Part shown: piece after piece, positions 1 through 8,574 of the stretch | Numbering within the stretch: position 1 is the stretch's first letter | Layout: every line of letters starts with the position of its first letter | Source: Desmonostoc vinosum HA7617-LM4 | GTDB lineage: Bacteria > Cyanobacteriota > Cyanobacteriia > Cyanobacteriales > Nostocaceae | Reading direction: 5' to 3' | DNA: 64,000 nt | Assembly (NCBI GenBank): GCA_019359515.1 | Contig: JAHHHC010000008.1 | Coordinates: forward strand, 124,001-188,000 | Notes under the pieces: model-generated | Seen by the model: only the letters and a program-made list of their open reading frames with translations | Told to the model about the DNA's origin: nothing | Database searches by the model: none | Program-made: the position numbers and the translations under genes

Positions 1-2
1 AA

Positions 3-539
3 CGTTTAGGAATGCTAATTTCCAACTTGAAGCGTTGCCATATTGCCCCTAGTGTTGTAGTGAATCGAGACTCAAGCGTTTTTGGAGAGCTGATATCATT
101 TTCAAGTAATCTAGTAATAGTAGATGCTCCTTGTACAGGACAATCTTTACTAGCCAAAGGTGAAAAAGCACCTGGATGTTTTCATCCAATCGCGATTAAT
201 AAGAGTGCAAATCGGCAAAAAAGGATCATAGCTAACTCTGCAAAAATTGTTGCACCACAAAGCTATCTAGCTTATATGACCTGTACTTATTCACCGGAAG
301 AGAATGAGCAAGTTTGTGAATGGCTTTTAGAACGATTTCCTCATTTTCAAGCTATAGAAATTAGTTATTTGTCAAAATATCAATCGCATTTAACTAAAAT
401 ACCCTGTTATCGCATGTTTCCTCAAGATAGATTAGGTGCTGGTGCATTTACAGTGCTGTTGAAAAATACTGATGAAAATGAAGGCGAAAAAGTAGATTTG
501 GATGTAATCTCTTCAATGTACATTTTCCAAAATCAATGA
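3..539 (+). CDS. RNA m5C methyltransferase, NOL1/NOP2/Sun (RsmB/RsmF-like), C-terminal part
   Basis: This is the C-terminal part of a SAM-dependent RNA cytosine-5 methyltransferase of the NOL1/NOP2/Sun family, which modifies rRNA or tRNA. The reading frame is open to the left edge of the window, so the internal ATG at 12 is probably not the start. Two hallmark motifs are visible: DAPCTGQ (family motif IV, with one of the two conserved cysteines) and TCTYSPEENE (motif VI, with the second cysteine). The C-terminal segment with DRLGAGAFTVLL is the usual end of the family. Which rRNA or tRNA position is modified cannot be read from this fragment. It stands alone; the gene ends at a TGA followed by an STRR-like stretch. 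Confidence 0.85.
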   Translation, partial: RLGMLISNLKRCHIAPSVVVNRDSSVFGELISFSSNLVIVDAPCTGQSLLAKGEKAPGCFHPIAINKSANRQKRIIANSAKIVAPQSYLAYMTCTYSPEENEQVCEWLLERFPHFQAIEISYLSKYQSHLTKIPCYRMFPQDRLGAGAFTVLLKNTDENEGEKVDLDVISSMYIFQNQ

Positions 540-613
540 AAGGGAATGGGGAATGGGGAATTGGGAATTGGTGTTTGTTATTTTTCCCTCTGCTTCCCCT
601 GCCCCCTGCCCTC

Positions 614-741
614 ACAGGTGTAGGTATTTTACATTCAATCCGAAAAAGCCTATTTTTCCGTTCCGAAATCTTTCTGTGCGTCCCCACGTCCCCCCGTCCC
701 CGCGTCAATCAAAACGCAAAATATTAAAAACCTACACCTGT
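614..741. repeat. Dispersed inverted-repeat element, copy 1 (GTAGGTTTTT type)
   Basis: A non-coding element about 128 bp long with inverted ends ACAGGTGTAGG and CCTACACCTGT. Its interior carries a segment reading TTCCGAAATCTTTCT, a run of CGTCCCC units and CAAAACGC. The same order of motifs recurs at 10438-10557 and in part at 5943-6013, so this is a dispersed MITE-like family. The short ORFs that cross it have no protein character. Confidence 0.7.
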
Positions 742-843
742 CAGCCCTGCCCTAAAAGCGATGGTATGTTTATTTAGAAGTCCCTAAGCAGTCGGTAAAA
801 TGAGTGTGTCGGTAATAAAAAAACGCCTCAGTAGTCAAACTTT

Positions 844-1365
844 ATGCTCACAACAGCTGACTTTATTCAATACACCCAATGGTCTGGTATCGCTACCTTG
901 GTACTTGCAGCCCTGGCAGTCTTGGGTTTTATTCTTAAGTGGGGTATCCGCTTTCGGCTAGTGGGTACGACAGGCTTTATGGTGGTTTTAACAAGTGGTT
1001 TATTTGCACTGTCTTTGGTTCCTTTGAGCCGTACTGTGGTTCCAGGAGCTGTGAAGTTTACACGAGTTTATGATAATGGTTCTACACAAACAGTAATTGC
1101 CATAGCACCAACAATTACTCCCACACAGTTAGAAGCAACTCTGCGGCAAGCAGCCATTAATCTCTATTCTCCTGGCCGTTTAGGTATGCGCGGCGACAAT
1201 CAATTAACAATTCGTGCCCGTGCCATTACTCACCCAGAACCAGGGATTTCTATACCAGTTTACCTGGGCCAAGTGAAGCGATCGCTCATTGCCCGTGAAG
1301 ATGCTCAAATGTCCATTGAAATTTATCCTGACAAGTTTGCTCAACTGCCAAAGCCTACTGCTTAG
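844..1365 (+). CDS. ycf51: Ycf51-like membrane protein (DUF2518)
   Basis: A 173-residue protein that matches my memory of the Ycf51 family, found in cyanobacteria and in some algal plastids; its function is not established. Two hydrophobic segments are visible near the N terminus (about residues 16-34 and 43-62), followed by a soluble domain of about 110 residues containing VPGAVKFTRVYDNG and a C-terminal strand pattern. This suggests a protein anchored by an N-terminal helical hairpin. The ATG follows a 300-bp intergenic region. The gene is not in an obvious operon. The assignment rests on overall resemblance and length, not on catalytic residues. Confidence 0.75.
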   Translation: MLTTADFIQYTQWSGIATLVLAALAVLGFILKWGIRFRLVGTTGFMVVLTSGLFALSLVPLSRTVVPGAVKFTRVYDNGSTQTVIAIAPTITPTQLEATLRQAAINLYSPGRLGMRGDNQLTIRARAITHPEPGISIPVYLGQVKRSLIAREDAQMSIEIYPDKFAQLPKPTA

Positions 1366-1803
1366 GAGGGGATGAGGGGGATGAGGGAGAAATAACCATT
1401 CCCAATTCCCCATATACCAGCACAACAATTTTTTTTGTATTTACAGATACAGTAAATGCTATCTTTAGATTAAGATATTAAAACTTTCACGATTCCACAA
1501 GCATGTCGGTAATGGTTAACTTCAGTTGTCAGTGGTCAATGGAAAAACAACTCGCAAAAGACGATTGACAAATGACTATCCATCAACCATCGATAGCTTT
1601 GCCTGAGAAATCTAAGAGTGGTAATCTGATTTGATTATACGGTTATTTAAAATTTTGATAGTTCGGAATTTAAGGCTAATGGTCAGCAAGCTGACAGCCG
1701 CCTTGAAAGTCTAGCCATCCAAAAATTACTGTGGCAACAAGAATTCCTCACTATCAGTCTAATTTGATTAAGAAATGTCAAGATTTTTGGCAAACTAGAT
1801 GAT
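1366..1803. other. Intergenic region with degenerate STRR-like repeats
   Basis: 438 bp without a gene. It begins with GGGGATGAGG repeats and CCCAATTCCCC, which resemble decayed STRR heptads. Around 1525-1600 there are copies of GTCAGTGGTCAATGG and GACAAATGAC that resemble other cyanobacterial short repeats. The last 200 bp are AT-rich and presumably hold the promoter of the gene at 1804, but I cannot place a -10 box with confidence. Confidence 0.5.
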
Positions 1804-2979
1804 ATGCCTAATAAATTTCCTACTCAAACCCCTAGTTTATTATCTGTCTTTACGGTTGCCCCAGCAAAGGTAATCCGTGGTTCTGGTGTGTTACAAGCAG
1901 CCACAGGAGAGATTGCTCGTTTGGGGAGTCGTCCTCTAATTGTGGCAGGTGATCGCACTCTGGCGATCGCCACAGAGAGTTTGCAACCTGCTCTAGAAAC
2001 GTCACAATTACATACATCTTTAGCTTCCTATGGTGCAGATTGCAGCGAAGCCAGTCTGAAATCTTTAAAGAAGGCAGCTAAAGAACATAAAGCTGATGTG
2101 ATTATCGGTGTTGGTGGCGGTAAAGCGCTGGATACAGCTAAATTAGTCGCGCATCAGTTGCAGTTACCAGTAGTGACAATTCCTACTTCGGGTGCTACTT
2201 GTGCGGCTTGGACTGCCCTGTCAAATGTTTATTCCCAGGCAGGAGCATTTCTTTACGATGTGACGCTATCTCAGTGCCCCAATTTAGTGATACTCGATTA
2301 TGAGTTAATTCAAACAGCACCACAACATACTTTAATCGCCGGAATTGGGGATGCGATCGCTAAGTGGTATGAAGCCTCAGTTAGCAGCGGACACTTGCAA
2401 CAAACCCTAACCATTGCCGCAGTGCAACAAGCACGAGTTTTACGGGATATCCTACTGCAAAAATCAGCAGCCGCCTTGAGCGAACCAGGCGGCGAAGTTT
2501 GGCAAGAAGTAGTGGATGCTACCGTCCTACTCGCCGGAGTCATCGGGGGACTGGGAGGGGCGCAGTGCCGCACCGTTGCCGCCCACGCCGTACATAATGG
2601 TTTAACTCACATTTGCGGACACGGCAGTATCCATGGTGAGAAAGTCGCTTTTGGCATCTTGGTACAACTGCGTTTAGAAGAAATGATCCAAGGCAATCAA
2701 TTAGCAGCATCGGCACGGCAACAGCTATTAAAGTTCTACGCAGAGATTGGACTGCCACAAAAATTAAGCGATTTAGGGATGGACAACATAACTTTAAGTG
2801 AGTTGCAAACAGCCGCCCAAATCGCTTTAGCTCCCAATTCTGATATCCATCGACTACCATTTAGAGTTGCACTAGAGCAATTGATGGCAGCAATGGTTTC
2901 TACCACTGCACCAATAGAAAGCCGAGATCCGATCAATCGAGTCTCGAATCAAGTAATTAGTGATGAAATCAAAGAATAA
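1804..2979 (+). CDS. Iron-containing alcohol dehydrogenase family protein
   Basis: A 391-residue NAD(P)-dependent dehydrogenase of the metal-dependent (group III, glycerol-dehydrogenase-like) superfamily. The nucleotide-binding motif GVGGGKALDTAK lies near residue 102. Likely metal ligands are the aspartate in GIGDAIAKWYE and the histidines in HAVHNGLTH and HGEKVAFGI. The substrate cannot be read directly: glycerol, or a 2-oxo or hydroxy acid as for the Escherichia coli relative YbdH/HcxA, are possible. An aminotransferase gene starts 69 bp downstream on the same strand, so the two may be co-transcribed. The length is close to the family norm. Confidence 0.85.
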   Translation: MPNKFPTQTPSLLSVFTVAPAKVIRGSGVLQAATGEIARLGSRPLIVAGDRTLAIATESLQPALETSQLHTSLASYGADCSEASLKSLKKAAKEHKADVIIGVGGGKALDTAKLVAHQLQLPVVTIPTSGATCAAWTALSNVYSQAGAFLYDVTLSQCPNLVILDYELIQTAPQHTLIAGIGDAIAKWYEASVSSGHLQQTLTIAAVQQARVLRDILLQKSAAALSEPGGEVWQEVVDATVLLAGVIGGLGGAQCRTVAAHAVHNGLTHICGHGSIHGEKVAFGILVQLRLEEMIQGNQLAASARQQLLKFYAEIGLPQKLSDLGMDNITLSELQTAAQIALAPNSDIHRLPFRVALEQLMAAMVSTTAPIESRDPINRVSNQVISDEIKE

Positions 2980-3047
2980 ATTGCTTGATGTTTTAAGTAG
3001 CATGATTTTGATATATAAGTTAACCGTATCAGGAAAGTAGGGTCTCA

Positions 3048-4259
3048 ATGAGTTTGGATTGGATCGTCCCAGCAGAACGTATACAAAAACTGCCTCCCTA
3101 TGTGTTTGCTCGTTTAGATGAGTTAAAAGCTAAGGCACGGGATCAAGGGTTGGATTTAATTGATTTGGGCATGGGAAATCCTGATGGTGCGACACCGCAA
3201 CCAGTGGTAGAGGCGGCAATTGCTGCTTTGCAAAATCCCGCCAATCACGGTTATCCACCCTTTGAAGGTACTGCGAGTTTCCGACGGGCAATCACTAACT
3301 GGTATCGTCGCCGTTATGATGTTGTTCTCGATCCCGACAGCGAGGCCTTGCCTCTACTCGGTTCTAAGGAGGGATTGAGCCATCTAGCAATAGCTTATAT
3401 CAACCCTGGCGATTTAGTTCTGGTTCCTTCTCCCGCCTATCCTGCCCATTTTCGTGGCCCTGTGATTGCAGGCGGCAAAGTCCACAGCTTGATTCTCAAA
3501 CCAGAAAACGACTGGTTGATTGATTTAGCTGCTATTGCTGATGAAGTGGCCCAACAAGCCAAAATTCTTTATTTTAATTATCCTAGTAATCCCACCGCCG
3601 CCACCGCACCCCGCGAATTTTTTGAGGAAATCGTCGCCTTTGCCCGCAAGCATGAAATTCTCTTAGTGCATGATTTATGTTACGCCGAGTTAGCTTTTGA
3701 TGGTTATCAACCCACTAGCTTGCTAGAAATCCCTGGTGCAAAAGAAATTGGCGTAGAATTTCACACCTTATCTAAAACCTATAATATGGCTGGCTGGCGT
3801 GTCGGGTTTGTAGTTGGAAATCGCCATATCATTCAAGGTTTGCGGACGCTAAAAACTAACTTGGATTATGGCATTTTTGCCGCCTTGCAAACAGCAGCCG
3901 AAACCGCCTTACAACTACCAGATGTATATTTGCATGAAGTACAGCAACGTTACCGTACCCGCCGCGATTTTTTAATTCAAGGGTTAGCAAAGTTGGGGTG
4001 GGATGTTCCCAAAACCAAGGCAACGATGTATCTCTGGGTTAAGTGTCCTGTGGGTATGGGTTCTACAGATTTTGCTCTTAATGTATTGCAACAAACTGGT
4101 GTTGTCCTCACCCCTGGTAACGCCTTTGGGGTTGCAGGTGAAGGGTATGTGCGGATAAGTTTAATTGCAGACTGCGATCGCTTGGGTGAAGTTTTACGTC
4201 GCTTCAAGCAAGCTGGTATCCGTTATTGCCCTGAAGCTGTAGTGTCTGTATCAGAATAG
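3048..4259 (+). CDS. Class I/II PLP-dependent aminotransferase
   Basis: A 403-residue fold-type I aminotransferase. The PLP lysine is in the motif SKTYNMAGWRVGF, the aspartate that contacts the pyridine nitrogen is in HDLCYAELAFDGY, and the conserved NYPSNPTA and GYPPFEGTASFR segments are present. The C-terminal arginine that binds the substrate carboxylate is likely the one in GYVRISL. Relatives in cyanobacteria are usually called aspartate aminotransferase or LL-diaminopimelate aminotransferase, but the sequence alone does not settle the substrate. It follows the iron-type dehydrogenase by 69 bp, which suggests a transamination-reduction pair. The ATG at 3048 is preceded by AAAGTAGGG, a weak ribosome-binding site. 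Confidence 0.88.
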   Translation: MSLDWIVPAERIQKLPPYVFARLDELKAKARDQGLDLIDLGMGNPDGATPQPVVEAAIAALQNPANHGYPPFEGTASFRRAITNWYRRRYDVVLDPDSEALPLLGSKEGLSHLAIAYINPGDLVLVPSPAYPAHFRGPVIAGGKVHSLILKPENDWLIDLAAIADEVAQQAKILYFNYPSNPTAATAPREFFEEIVAFARKHEILLVHDLCYAELAFDGYQPTSLLEIPGAKEIGVEFHTLSKTYNMAGWRVGFVVGNRHIIQGLRTLKTNLDYGIFAALQTAAETALQLPDVYLHEVQQRYRTRRDFLIQGLAKLGWDVPKTKATMYLWVKCPVGMGSTDFALNVLQQTGVVLTPGNAFGVAGEGYVRISLIADCDRLGEVLRRFKQAGIRYCPEAVVSVSE

Positions 4260-4267
4260 AGATAGTA

Positions 4268-4367
4268 AGCTAAAAAACATCTAAATTACATAATCAAATT
4301 AAATAAAACTCTTGTGGGGTGGGCATCTTGCCCGCCCTAATTATGCAAGTTATATATGGAACAGCTT
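4268..4367. repeat. Dispersed 100-bp inverted-repeat element, copy 1
   Basis: About 100 bp that occur almost unchanged, in reverse orientation, at 22777-22877, and in shorter form at 15853-15927. The centre is a strong hairpin (GGGTGGGCATCTTGCCCGCCC). The flanks are AAACTCTTGTGGGG on one side and ATGCAAGTTATATATGGAACAGC on the other. The ends start and finish with an imperfect inverted TAAGCT. It lies in the convergent gap before the uracil-DNA glycosylase gene and may act as a bidirectional terminator. Confidence 0.8.
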
Positions 4368-4385
4368 ACTCCGCATCACAGTACC

Positions 4386-5060
4386 CTATTCCCTAATTTC
4401 ATCTAACTTGACGCGCACTGCTTGGATATCTTTCCACATCAACCATTTAGGCCCCCCAACTTCGCGGGAAGGGTTGCGTAACAAGTAGGAAGGGTGGAAA
4501 ATTGGCATACACAAACGTCCTTCCCACTCCAACCATTGTCCACGGATTTTTGTAATCCCTCGTTTATCGCCAGTTAAACCTTTCAGGGCAGTTGCACCTG
4601 TTAATAAAATTATCTTTGGGTCAACTAGGCGAATTTGTTCTAATAAATAAGGTTTGCAAGCTGTCATTTCCTCAGTCGTGGGAACTCGATTCTCCGGTGG
4701 GCGGCATTTGTTGATGTTAGCAATATATACATCCTCGTCAGTACTTAGATTCACAGATGCCAGTATTTTCTCTAGCAACTGTCCTGATTTGCCGACAAAT
4801 GGTAAACCTGTTTCGTCTTCGTTTTGACCTGGCGCTTCTCCCACAACCATAATCGGTGCTTTAAGGTTGCCACGTCCGACAACAGCATGGGTACGAGTGT
4901 TTCCCAACACACAGCGATGGCATTGATTGCAATGCTGTGCCAGCTCGGTAATGCTGGAATAAGTTCCGGGAGGGATAGGAATTTTGCCGTCTGTAGGAAT
5001 CAAATCTTTTTGATTAGAGCTTGAGTCCCCGAAGAGGCTGAGTTGAGTTTCGCTGCTCAT
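4386..5060 (-). CDS. Type-4 uracil-DNA glycosylase (4Fe-4S)
   Basis: A 224-residue base-excision-repair enzyme that removes uracil from DNA. The family 4 iron-sulfur cysteines are visible as CNQCHRCVLG near residue 40 and CRPPENR plus ACKPYL further on. The active-site motif GEAPGQNEDETGLPFVG and the C-terminal HPSYLLRNP motif are intact. An N-terminal extension of about 35 residues rich in Ser, Gln and Asp precedes the first cysteine. The gene is transcribed away from the phosphoribosyltransferase gene, with 180 bp between their starts. No unusual feature is seen; the length is normal for the family. Confidence 0.92.
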   Translation of the reverse strand: MSSETQLSLFGDSSSNQKDLIPTDGKIPIPPGTYSSITELAQHCNQCHRCVLGNTRTHAVVGRGNLKAPIMVVGEAPGQNEDETGLPFVGKSGQLLEKILASVNLSTDEDVYIANINKCRPPENRVPTTEEMTACKPYLLEQIRLVDPKIILLTGATALKGLTGDKRGITKIRGQWLEWEGRLCMPIFHPSYLLRNPSREVGGPKWLMWKDIQAVRVKLDEIRE

Positions 5061-5240
5061 GAAAATCAGGATATTGGCGTCAGCACCAGCTGTCTAAATT
5101 GATGGAAGTTGAGTATAGCTGTAGTTAAGTATTTTTCAGCAACAAATTTTTACTGAAATACTTAGTATTTTACATAATCTTTATTATATCAGTTAATTTG
5201 AGCCAAAATTCAGTCATGATAAAAGCAATGCCGTCTTCAA

Positions 5241-5957
5241 ATGCTGGGGAAAATTGTGTCACATACCCCACTTTTTGCCGATCGCACTCACGCGGGTGAG
5301 GAATTGGCGCGAGTTATTCATCATGTTTTGATTCAGCAAGCTATCGATGCAAAAGTCAAGCCTGTACCAATTGTCTACGCCTTGCCCAGAGGAGGTATAC
5401 CAGTAGCAGTACCGATAGCCCGCCTTTTAGGTTGTCCACTCACAATAGTTGTGGCGAAAAAGATTAGCCATCCAGAAAATCCAGAGTTAGCAATTGGTGC
5501 GGTGACTGCTTCAGGAAACGTTCTCTGGACTCAACAAAAGCCAACACGTCCCAAATACAATTCACGCTGGCGAGAAATAGCTTTCAATAAGGCAATCAAC
5601 AAAGCCAAGTCTCTTGAGGCACAATTACTTCCCACTTGTCCAGAGGTGAATGCTGAAGGTGCTACGCTCATCTTAGTTGATGATGGCATTGCTACAGGAA
5701 TGACAATAGCAGTAGCAGCAATTGCTCTTAGGGCGCTGTCTCCTGCGGCGATTTGGCTATGCACTCCAGTGGCACCTCAAAGTTTACTACCTTGGTTGCA
5801 TCAGTGGGGCGATCGCCTGATCATTTTAGAGACACCAGAACCCTTTAGGAGTGTAAGTAATTTTTACACTGAGTTTCCCCAAGTAGACACATTAGAAGCT
5901 ATTATGTATCTTCAAGAACAGAGGAAAGAAGAAACAGGGAACAGCTCTTATGGGTAG
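5241..5957 (+). CDS. Phosphoribosyltransferase family protein
   Basis: A 238-residue protein with a type I phosphoribosyltransferase fold. The PRPP-binding motif is LILVDDGIATGMT at about residues 161-173, and the first strand carries YALPRGGIPVAVPIA. Proteins of this group, often annotated as predicted phosphoribosyltransferases, have no firm substrate. The last four codons and the stop (S-S-Y-G-stop) lie inside an inverted-repeat element (copy 3 at 5943-6013), so the present C terminus was probably created by insertion of that element. An alternative ATG at 5228 is in another frame. Divergent from the uracil-DNA glycosylase gene. Confidence 0.85.
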   Translation: MLGKIVSHTPLFADRTHAGEELARVIHHVLIQQAIDAKVKPVPIVYALPRGGIPVAVPIARLLGCPLTIVVAKKISHPENPELAIGAVTASGNVLWTQQKPTRPKYNSRWREIAFNKAINKAKSLEAQLLPTCPEVNAEGATLILVDDGIATGMTIAVAAIALRALSPAAIWLCTPVAPQSLLPWLHQWGDRLIILETPEPFRSVSNFYTEFPQVDTLEAIMYLQEQRKEETGNSSYG

Positions 5958-6013
5958 GTTTTTTCGCTTTCGCATTTTGGTTGACGCGGGGAAAGATTTA
6001 GAACGAAAAGTCT
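5943..6013. repeat. Partial inverted-repeat element, copy 3 (GTAGGTTTTT type)
   Basis: Begins with GCTCTTATGGGTAGGTTTTT, which is the exact reverse complement of the right end of the copy at 10438-10557. It continues through CGCATTTTGGTTGACGCGGGG and AAAGATTTAGAACGAAAAG before the match ends. Only one terminal repeat is kept. The element overlaps the end of the phosphoribosyltransferase gene and supplies its TAG stop. Confidence 0.7.
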
Positions 6014-6017
6014 AGGA

Positions 6018-7175
6018 CTATTCCCTATTCTCTATTCCCTGTTGATATTGTATGGCTTTGGCATAATCGCCCAAGGCGTAGCAAGCGACTCTTAAACTGG
6101 CAAGTGTTTGTTCTTCGCTGCGGCGATCTTTCATAGTTCTAGCTAACAACAAACGTTCTTCGTAATATGAAATTGCTTGGGTATAGTCACCCAAAGCTTC
6201 ACAAGCAACTCCTAAACTACCTAGAGATTGTTCTTCGCTACGCTTGTCTGCAATGACCCTAGCTAATTGCAGACGCTCTTGGTAGTATTCAATAGCTTTA
6301 GAATAATTTCCTAGAGCATAGCAAGCATTACCTAAGTTTTTGAGAACTTGAGAAGCACTGCGAACATTGTTTAAAGAACGCGACAATACCACACACTGCT
6401 CGTAGTAAGCGATCGCTTTGGGGTAATCATCTAAAGCATACCAAGCATTGCCTAGATTCTTGAGTACTTGTTCCTCGCCCCAATTGTCTTTAAGTTCTCT
6501 GACAATTTCTAGGCTTTGCTGCTGATACTCAATTGCTTGTGCAAAGTTGCCTGAAGCTTTATACACCAGTCCTAAATTATTCAGTGCGGCTACTTGACTT
6601 CGTTGATCTTGCAGCTGCTGTGTGATTCGCAAACATTTTTCCAAATATTCAATTGCTTCTTTATGAGCATTCAGGTGACGATAAGCATTTCCTAAATGAG
6701 AAAGTGCTTGCATCTGCATAACCAAATCTGAGTTAGCCTTACTCAAAGCTAAACATTGCTCAGAGTAGGCAATAGCACCTTTGTAATCTCCTCCGGTGTA
6801 AGCAACTAATCCCAACAAAGAAAGCACCTGCGCTTGTTTGGGCAAATCTCCAAGTGTCTGAAATAGCCCTAGAGATTTTTGAAAGTAATTTATCGCTGCT
6901 GCATATTCACCAGCCTGCTGCTGTTGAATCCCGTGACGCATTAGCTTGGATGCTTCTGATAATTGGTCATCAGTTTCTTGCAAAAGTGATATTTCTGCCT
7001 GTGAACCAGCATCAAATTCATGAGTGATCGTATTGCGCTTTACTGGTTTGAGGTATGCTGTAGGTAACTGCAAGGGAACTGTATTTTTTGAGCTATTGTT
7101 CCATCCGCCCTTTGTCATCGACCCCTTCCTGCTAAGTCTGGTAGTAGGTCTAGTATTCCCAAAACCAGAATGCAT
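6018..7175 (-). CDS. Tetratricopeptide-repeat protein
   Basis: A 385-residue protein made almost wholly of TPR units of about 40 residues each, starting near residue 90 and running to the C terminus. Unit cores such as LGNAYRHLNAHKEAIEYLEK, LGLVYKASGNFAQAIEYQQ and LGVACEALGDYTQAISYYEE are the 40-residue type seen in LGN/Pins-like and many cyanobacterial scaffold proteins. The first 85 residues are polar and lack a signal peptide, so a cytoplasmic adaptor role is likely. No enzymatic domain is present. The start could also be an internal Met near residue 20 (MTKGGWN). The partner is unknown. Confidence 0.85.
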   Translation of the reverse strand: MHSGFGNTRPTTRLSRKGSMTKGGWNNSSKNTVPLQLPTAYLKPVKRNTITHEFDAGSQAEISLLQETDDQLSEASKLMRHGIQQQQAGEYAAAINYFQKSLGLFQTLGDLPKQAQVLSLLGLVAYTGGDYKGAIAYSEQCLALSKANSDLVMQMQALSHLGNAYRHLNAHKEAIEYLEKCLRITQQLQDQRSQVAALNNLGLVYKASGNFAQAIEYQQQSLEIVRELKDNWGEEQVLKNLGNAWYALDDYPKAIAYYEQCVVLSRSLNNVRSASQVLKNLGNACYALGNYSKAIEYYQERLQLARVIADKRSEEQSLGSLGVACEALGDYTQAISYYEERLLLARTMKDRRSEEQTLASLRVACYALGDYAKAIQYQQGIENRE

Positions 7176-7220
7176 ATTTCATTAGGTCAACTGCTTGCAC
7201 AAGTCTTTATTCAGGAATAT

Positions 7221-7523
7221 TTATCTATTTATTGGAACTTTTGTATTCCACACTTGTTCAAATTCTGCTTTTGTAATTTCAAATTCTCGGATGTCTTCTT
7301 CACCTATTGGTTGATCGCATAACATTCCATAACTATCGGCAAAGTGGTTGCGATCATAAAATAAGACATTCCCGTTTTCGTAAACTTCTATTTGTCTAAC
7401 TGGATGTGAATTATTACCTATCTCCATAAAATAGGTGCTAGTACCCCAAGTATCAAACTTACCTCCGAGTGATTCATCCCAAAACCACTTACAATATTTC
7501 TTGACTTTTGTTGATAGAGACAT
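7221..7523 (-). CDS. Small conserved hypothetical protein (DUF6881-like)
   Basis: A 100-residue acidic protein. The segment STYFMEIG...RQIEVYENGNVLFYDR resembles a small domain I remember as DUF6881, found near polymorphic toxin or immunity genes, but I am not certain. There is no signal peptide or membrane segment. A purine-rich AAAGGAG lies upstream of the ATG, which supports the start. It stands 45 bp from the TPR gene on the same strand. No function can be given. Confidence 0.6.
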   Translation of the reverse strand: MSLSTKVKKYCKWFWDESLGGKFDTWGTSTYFMEIGNNSHPVRQIEVYENGNVLFYDRNHFADSYGMLCDQPIGEEDIREFEITKAEFEQVWNTKVPINR

Positions 7524-7786
7524 GATTTTTTCTCCTTTGAGAGATTGCTGCTTTTAAGTTACCATCTGCAAATATAAATGTTGTAGGTTAAGGTAAGGTA
7601 CTTTGAAAGTTTGAATATACAAAACTATTGTTTTTAGGCAACCTACTACCAAAGGCTAGAGCCTATGAATTTAAGTCTTGTATCGTTTTGAAATTGTCTA
7701 GCTCAGAATTCTTATTTTAAGAGTCAGATGATCTCAGCATTAACAGTAACAATATTATTTTACAGCACTATTACTAATCTCTGGGT

Positions 7787-8224
7787 CTATCTATGGCGCA
7801 GTATATCTCGCACCTCCATCAAGATAATTCCTAGCATGTTTTTGCCACTGCCATCAGCTCCACAACCCCAGTAAAAATCGATGGGTGAGTTTTCCACGAT
7901 TTCTACATTGCCTGTAGAAATTAATATCTCTCTGATATCTGCGTGAGTTTCAAATTTGCGTAATACTGCTTGTCGCATGATGTCGTCTTTGACTTGTTTC
8001 CAATCTTGACGTAAGGGACGGGTTCTTTCACGTCCCATTCTCGCTGCTTCTTTAGGTTGTTTGACTAAGCGAATTTGTTCGACATGAGGTGTACCGACGA
8101 ATTTTTGAGCTTGAAAGTAGTGTTCGCTGGTATACCAATATAAGCCATCCAATTCAAAGCCATGAGGCGAAAAGTTGGAGAAACAGCCGTACTGTTCACG
8201 AGTGCTATAAAAATAAATTGTCAT
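7787..8224 (-). CDS. NADAR domain protein (YbiA-like N-glycosidase)
   Basis: A 145-residue protein that fits the NADAR (YbiA/DUF1768) family. Known members act as N-glycosidases on early riboflavin-pathway intermediates or on ADP-ribose adducts. The sequence shows the family order: FSNFSPHGFELDGLYWYTSEHYFQAQKF near the N terminus, the AARMGRERTRPLRQDW segment, then FWGCGADGSGKNMLG (read as YWGCGADGSGKNMLG) at the C terminus. These are the conserved active-site blocks. The complete length suggests an active enzyme. It lies 23 bp from the DUF6464-like gene and is read in the same direction, so the two may be co-transcribed. Confidence 0.88.
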   Translation of the reverse strand: MTIYFYSTREQYGCFSNFSPHGFELDGLYWYTSEHYFQAQKFVGTPHVEQIRLVKQPKEAARMGRERTRPLRQDWKQVKDDIMRQAVLRKFETHADIREILISTGNVEIVENSPIDFYWGCGADGSGKNMLGIILMEVRDILRHR

Positions 8225-8247
8225 CGAATTTTACTTTAGTTTCAAGA

Positions 8248-8574
8248 TTAAGCTCTTTTTTCGCTACTGACTAGTTCTTTAGGCTCATAATGACGGCAAC
8301 CATTACAAGGGCCATCGGGGTTCACTGCACAGCGAATATAGCCAGATCTAGCATTAAATTTGCAACTAATATCACCAATGAGATAACCTACCCCTTCTAA
8401 ATAATAGCGATCGCCTTCAACAGATCTAATGCTTTGCCGTACTCGCATTACTGGAAGGTTCATGGTTGCTTGTCTGATTCGTGAACGCGTTCGTAATTGG
8501 GTTTTACGGATGATCCACAGGGAAAATAGAGACGGTAAAAAACCAACGGCAATTACCAAAAGTGTCCTTAGCAC
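8248..8574 (-). CDS. Small membrane-anchored Cys-containing protein (DUF6464-like)
   Basis: A 108-residue protein with one N-terminal membrane helix (about residues 3-22) followed by a basic linker and a C-terminal domain with four cysteines (ISCKFN, IRCAVNP, GPCNGCRHYE). The spacing of the cysteines suggests a small metal site or disulfide domain. It matches a cyanobacterial family that I recall as DUF6464. The GTG start overlaps the stop of the small ORF at 8568-8747 (GTGCTAA), which points to translational coupling. Function unknown. Confidence 0.7.
   Translation of the reverse strand: MLRTLLVIAVGFLPSLFSLWIIRKTQLRTRSRIRQATMNLPVMRVRQSIRSVEGDRYYLEGVGYLIGDISCKFNARSGYIRCAVNPDGPCNGCRHYEPKELVSSEKRA

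Noticed and set aside
536-777. Two overlapping short ORFs after the methyltransferase
   Set aside because: They run through STRR-like and inverted-repeat DNA that is non-coding elsewhere in the window.
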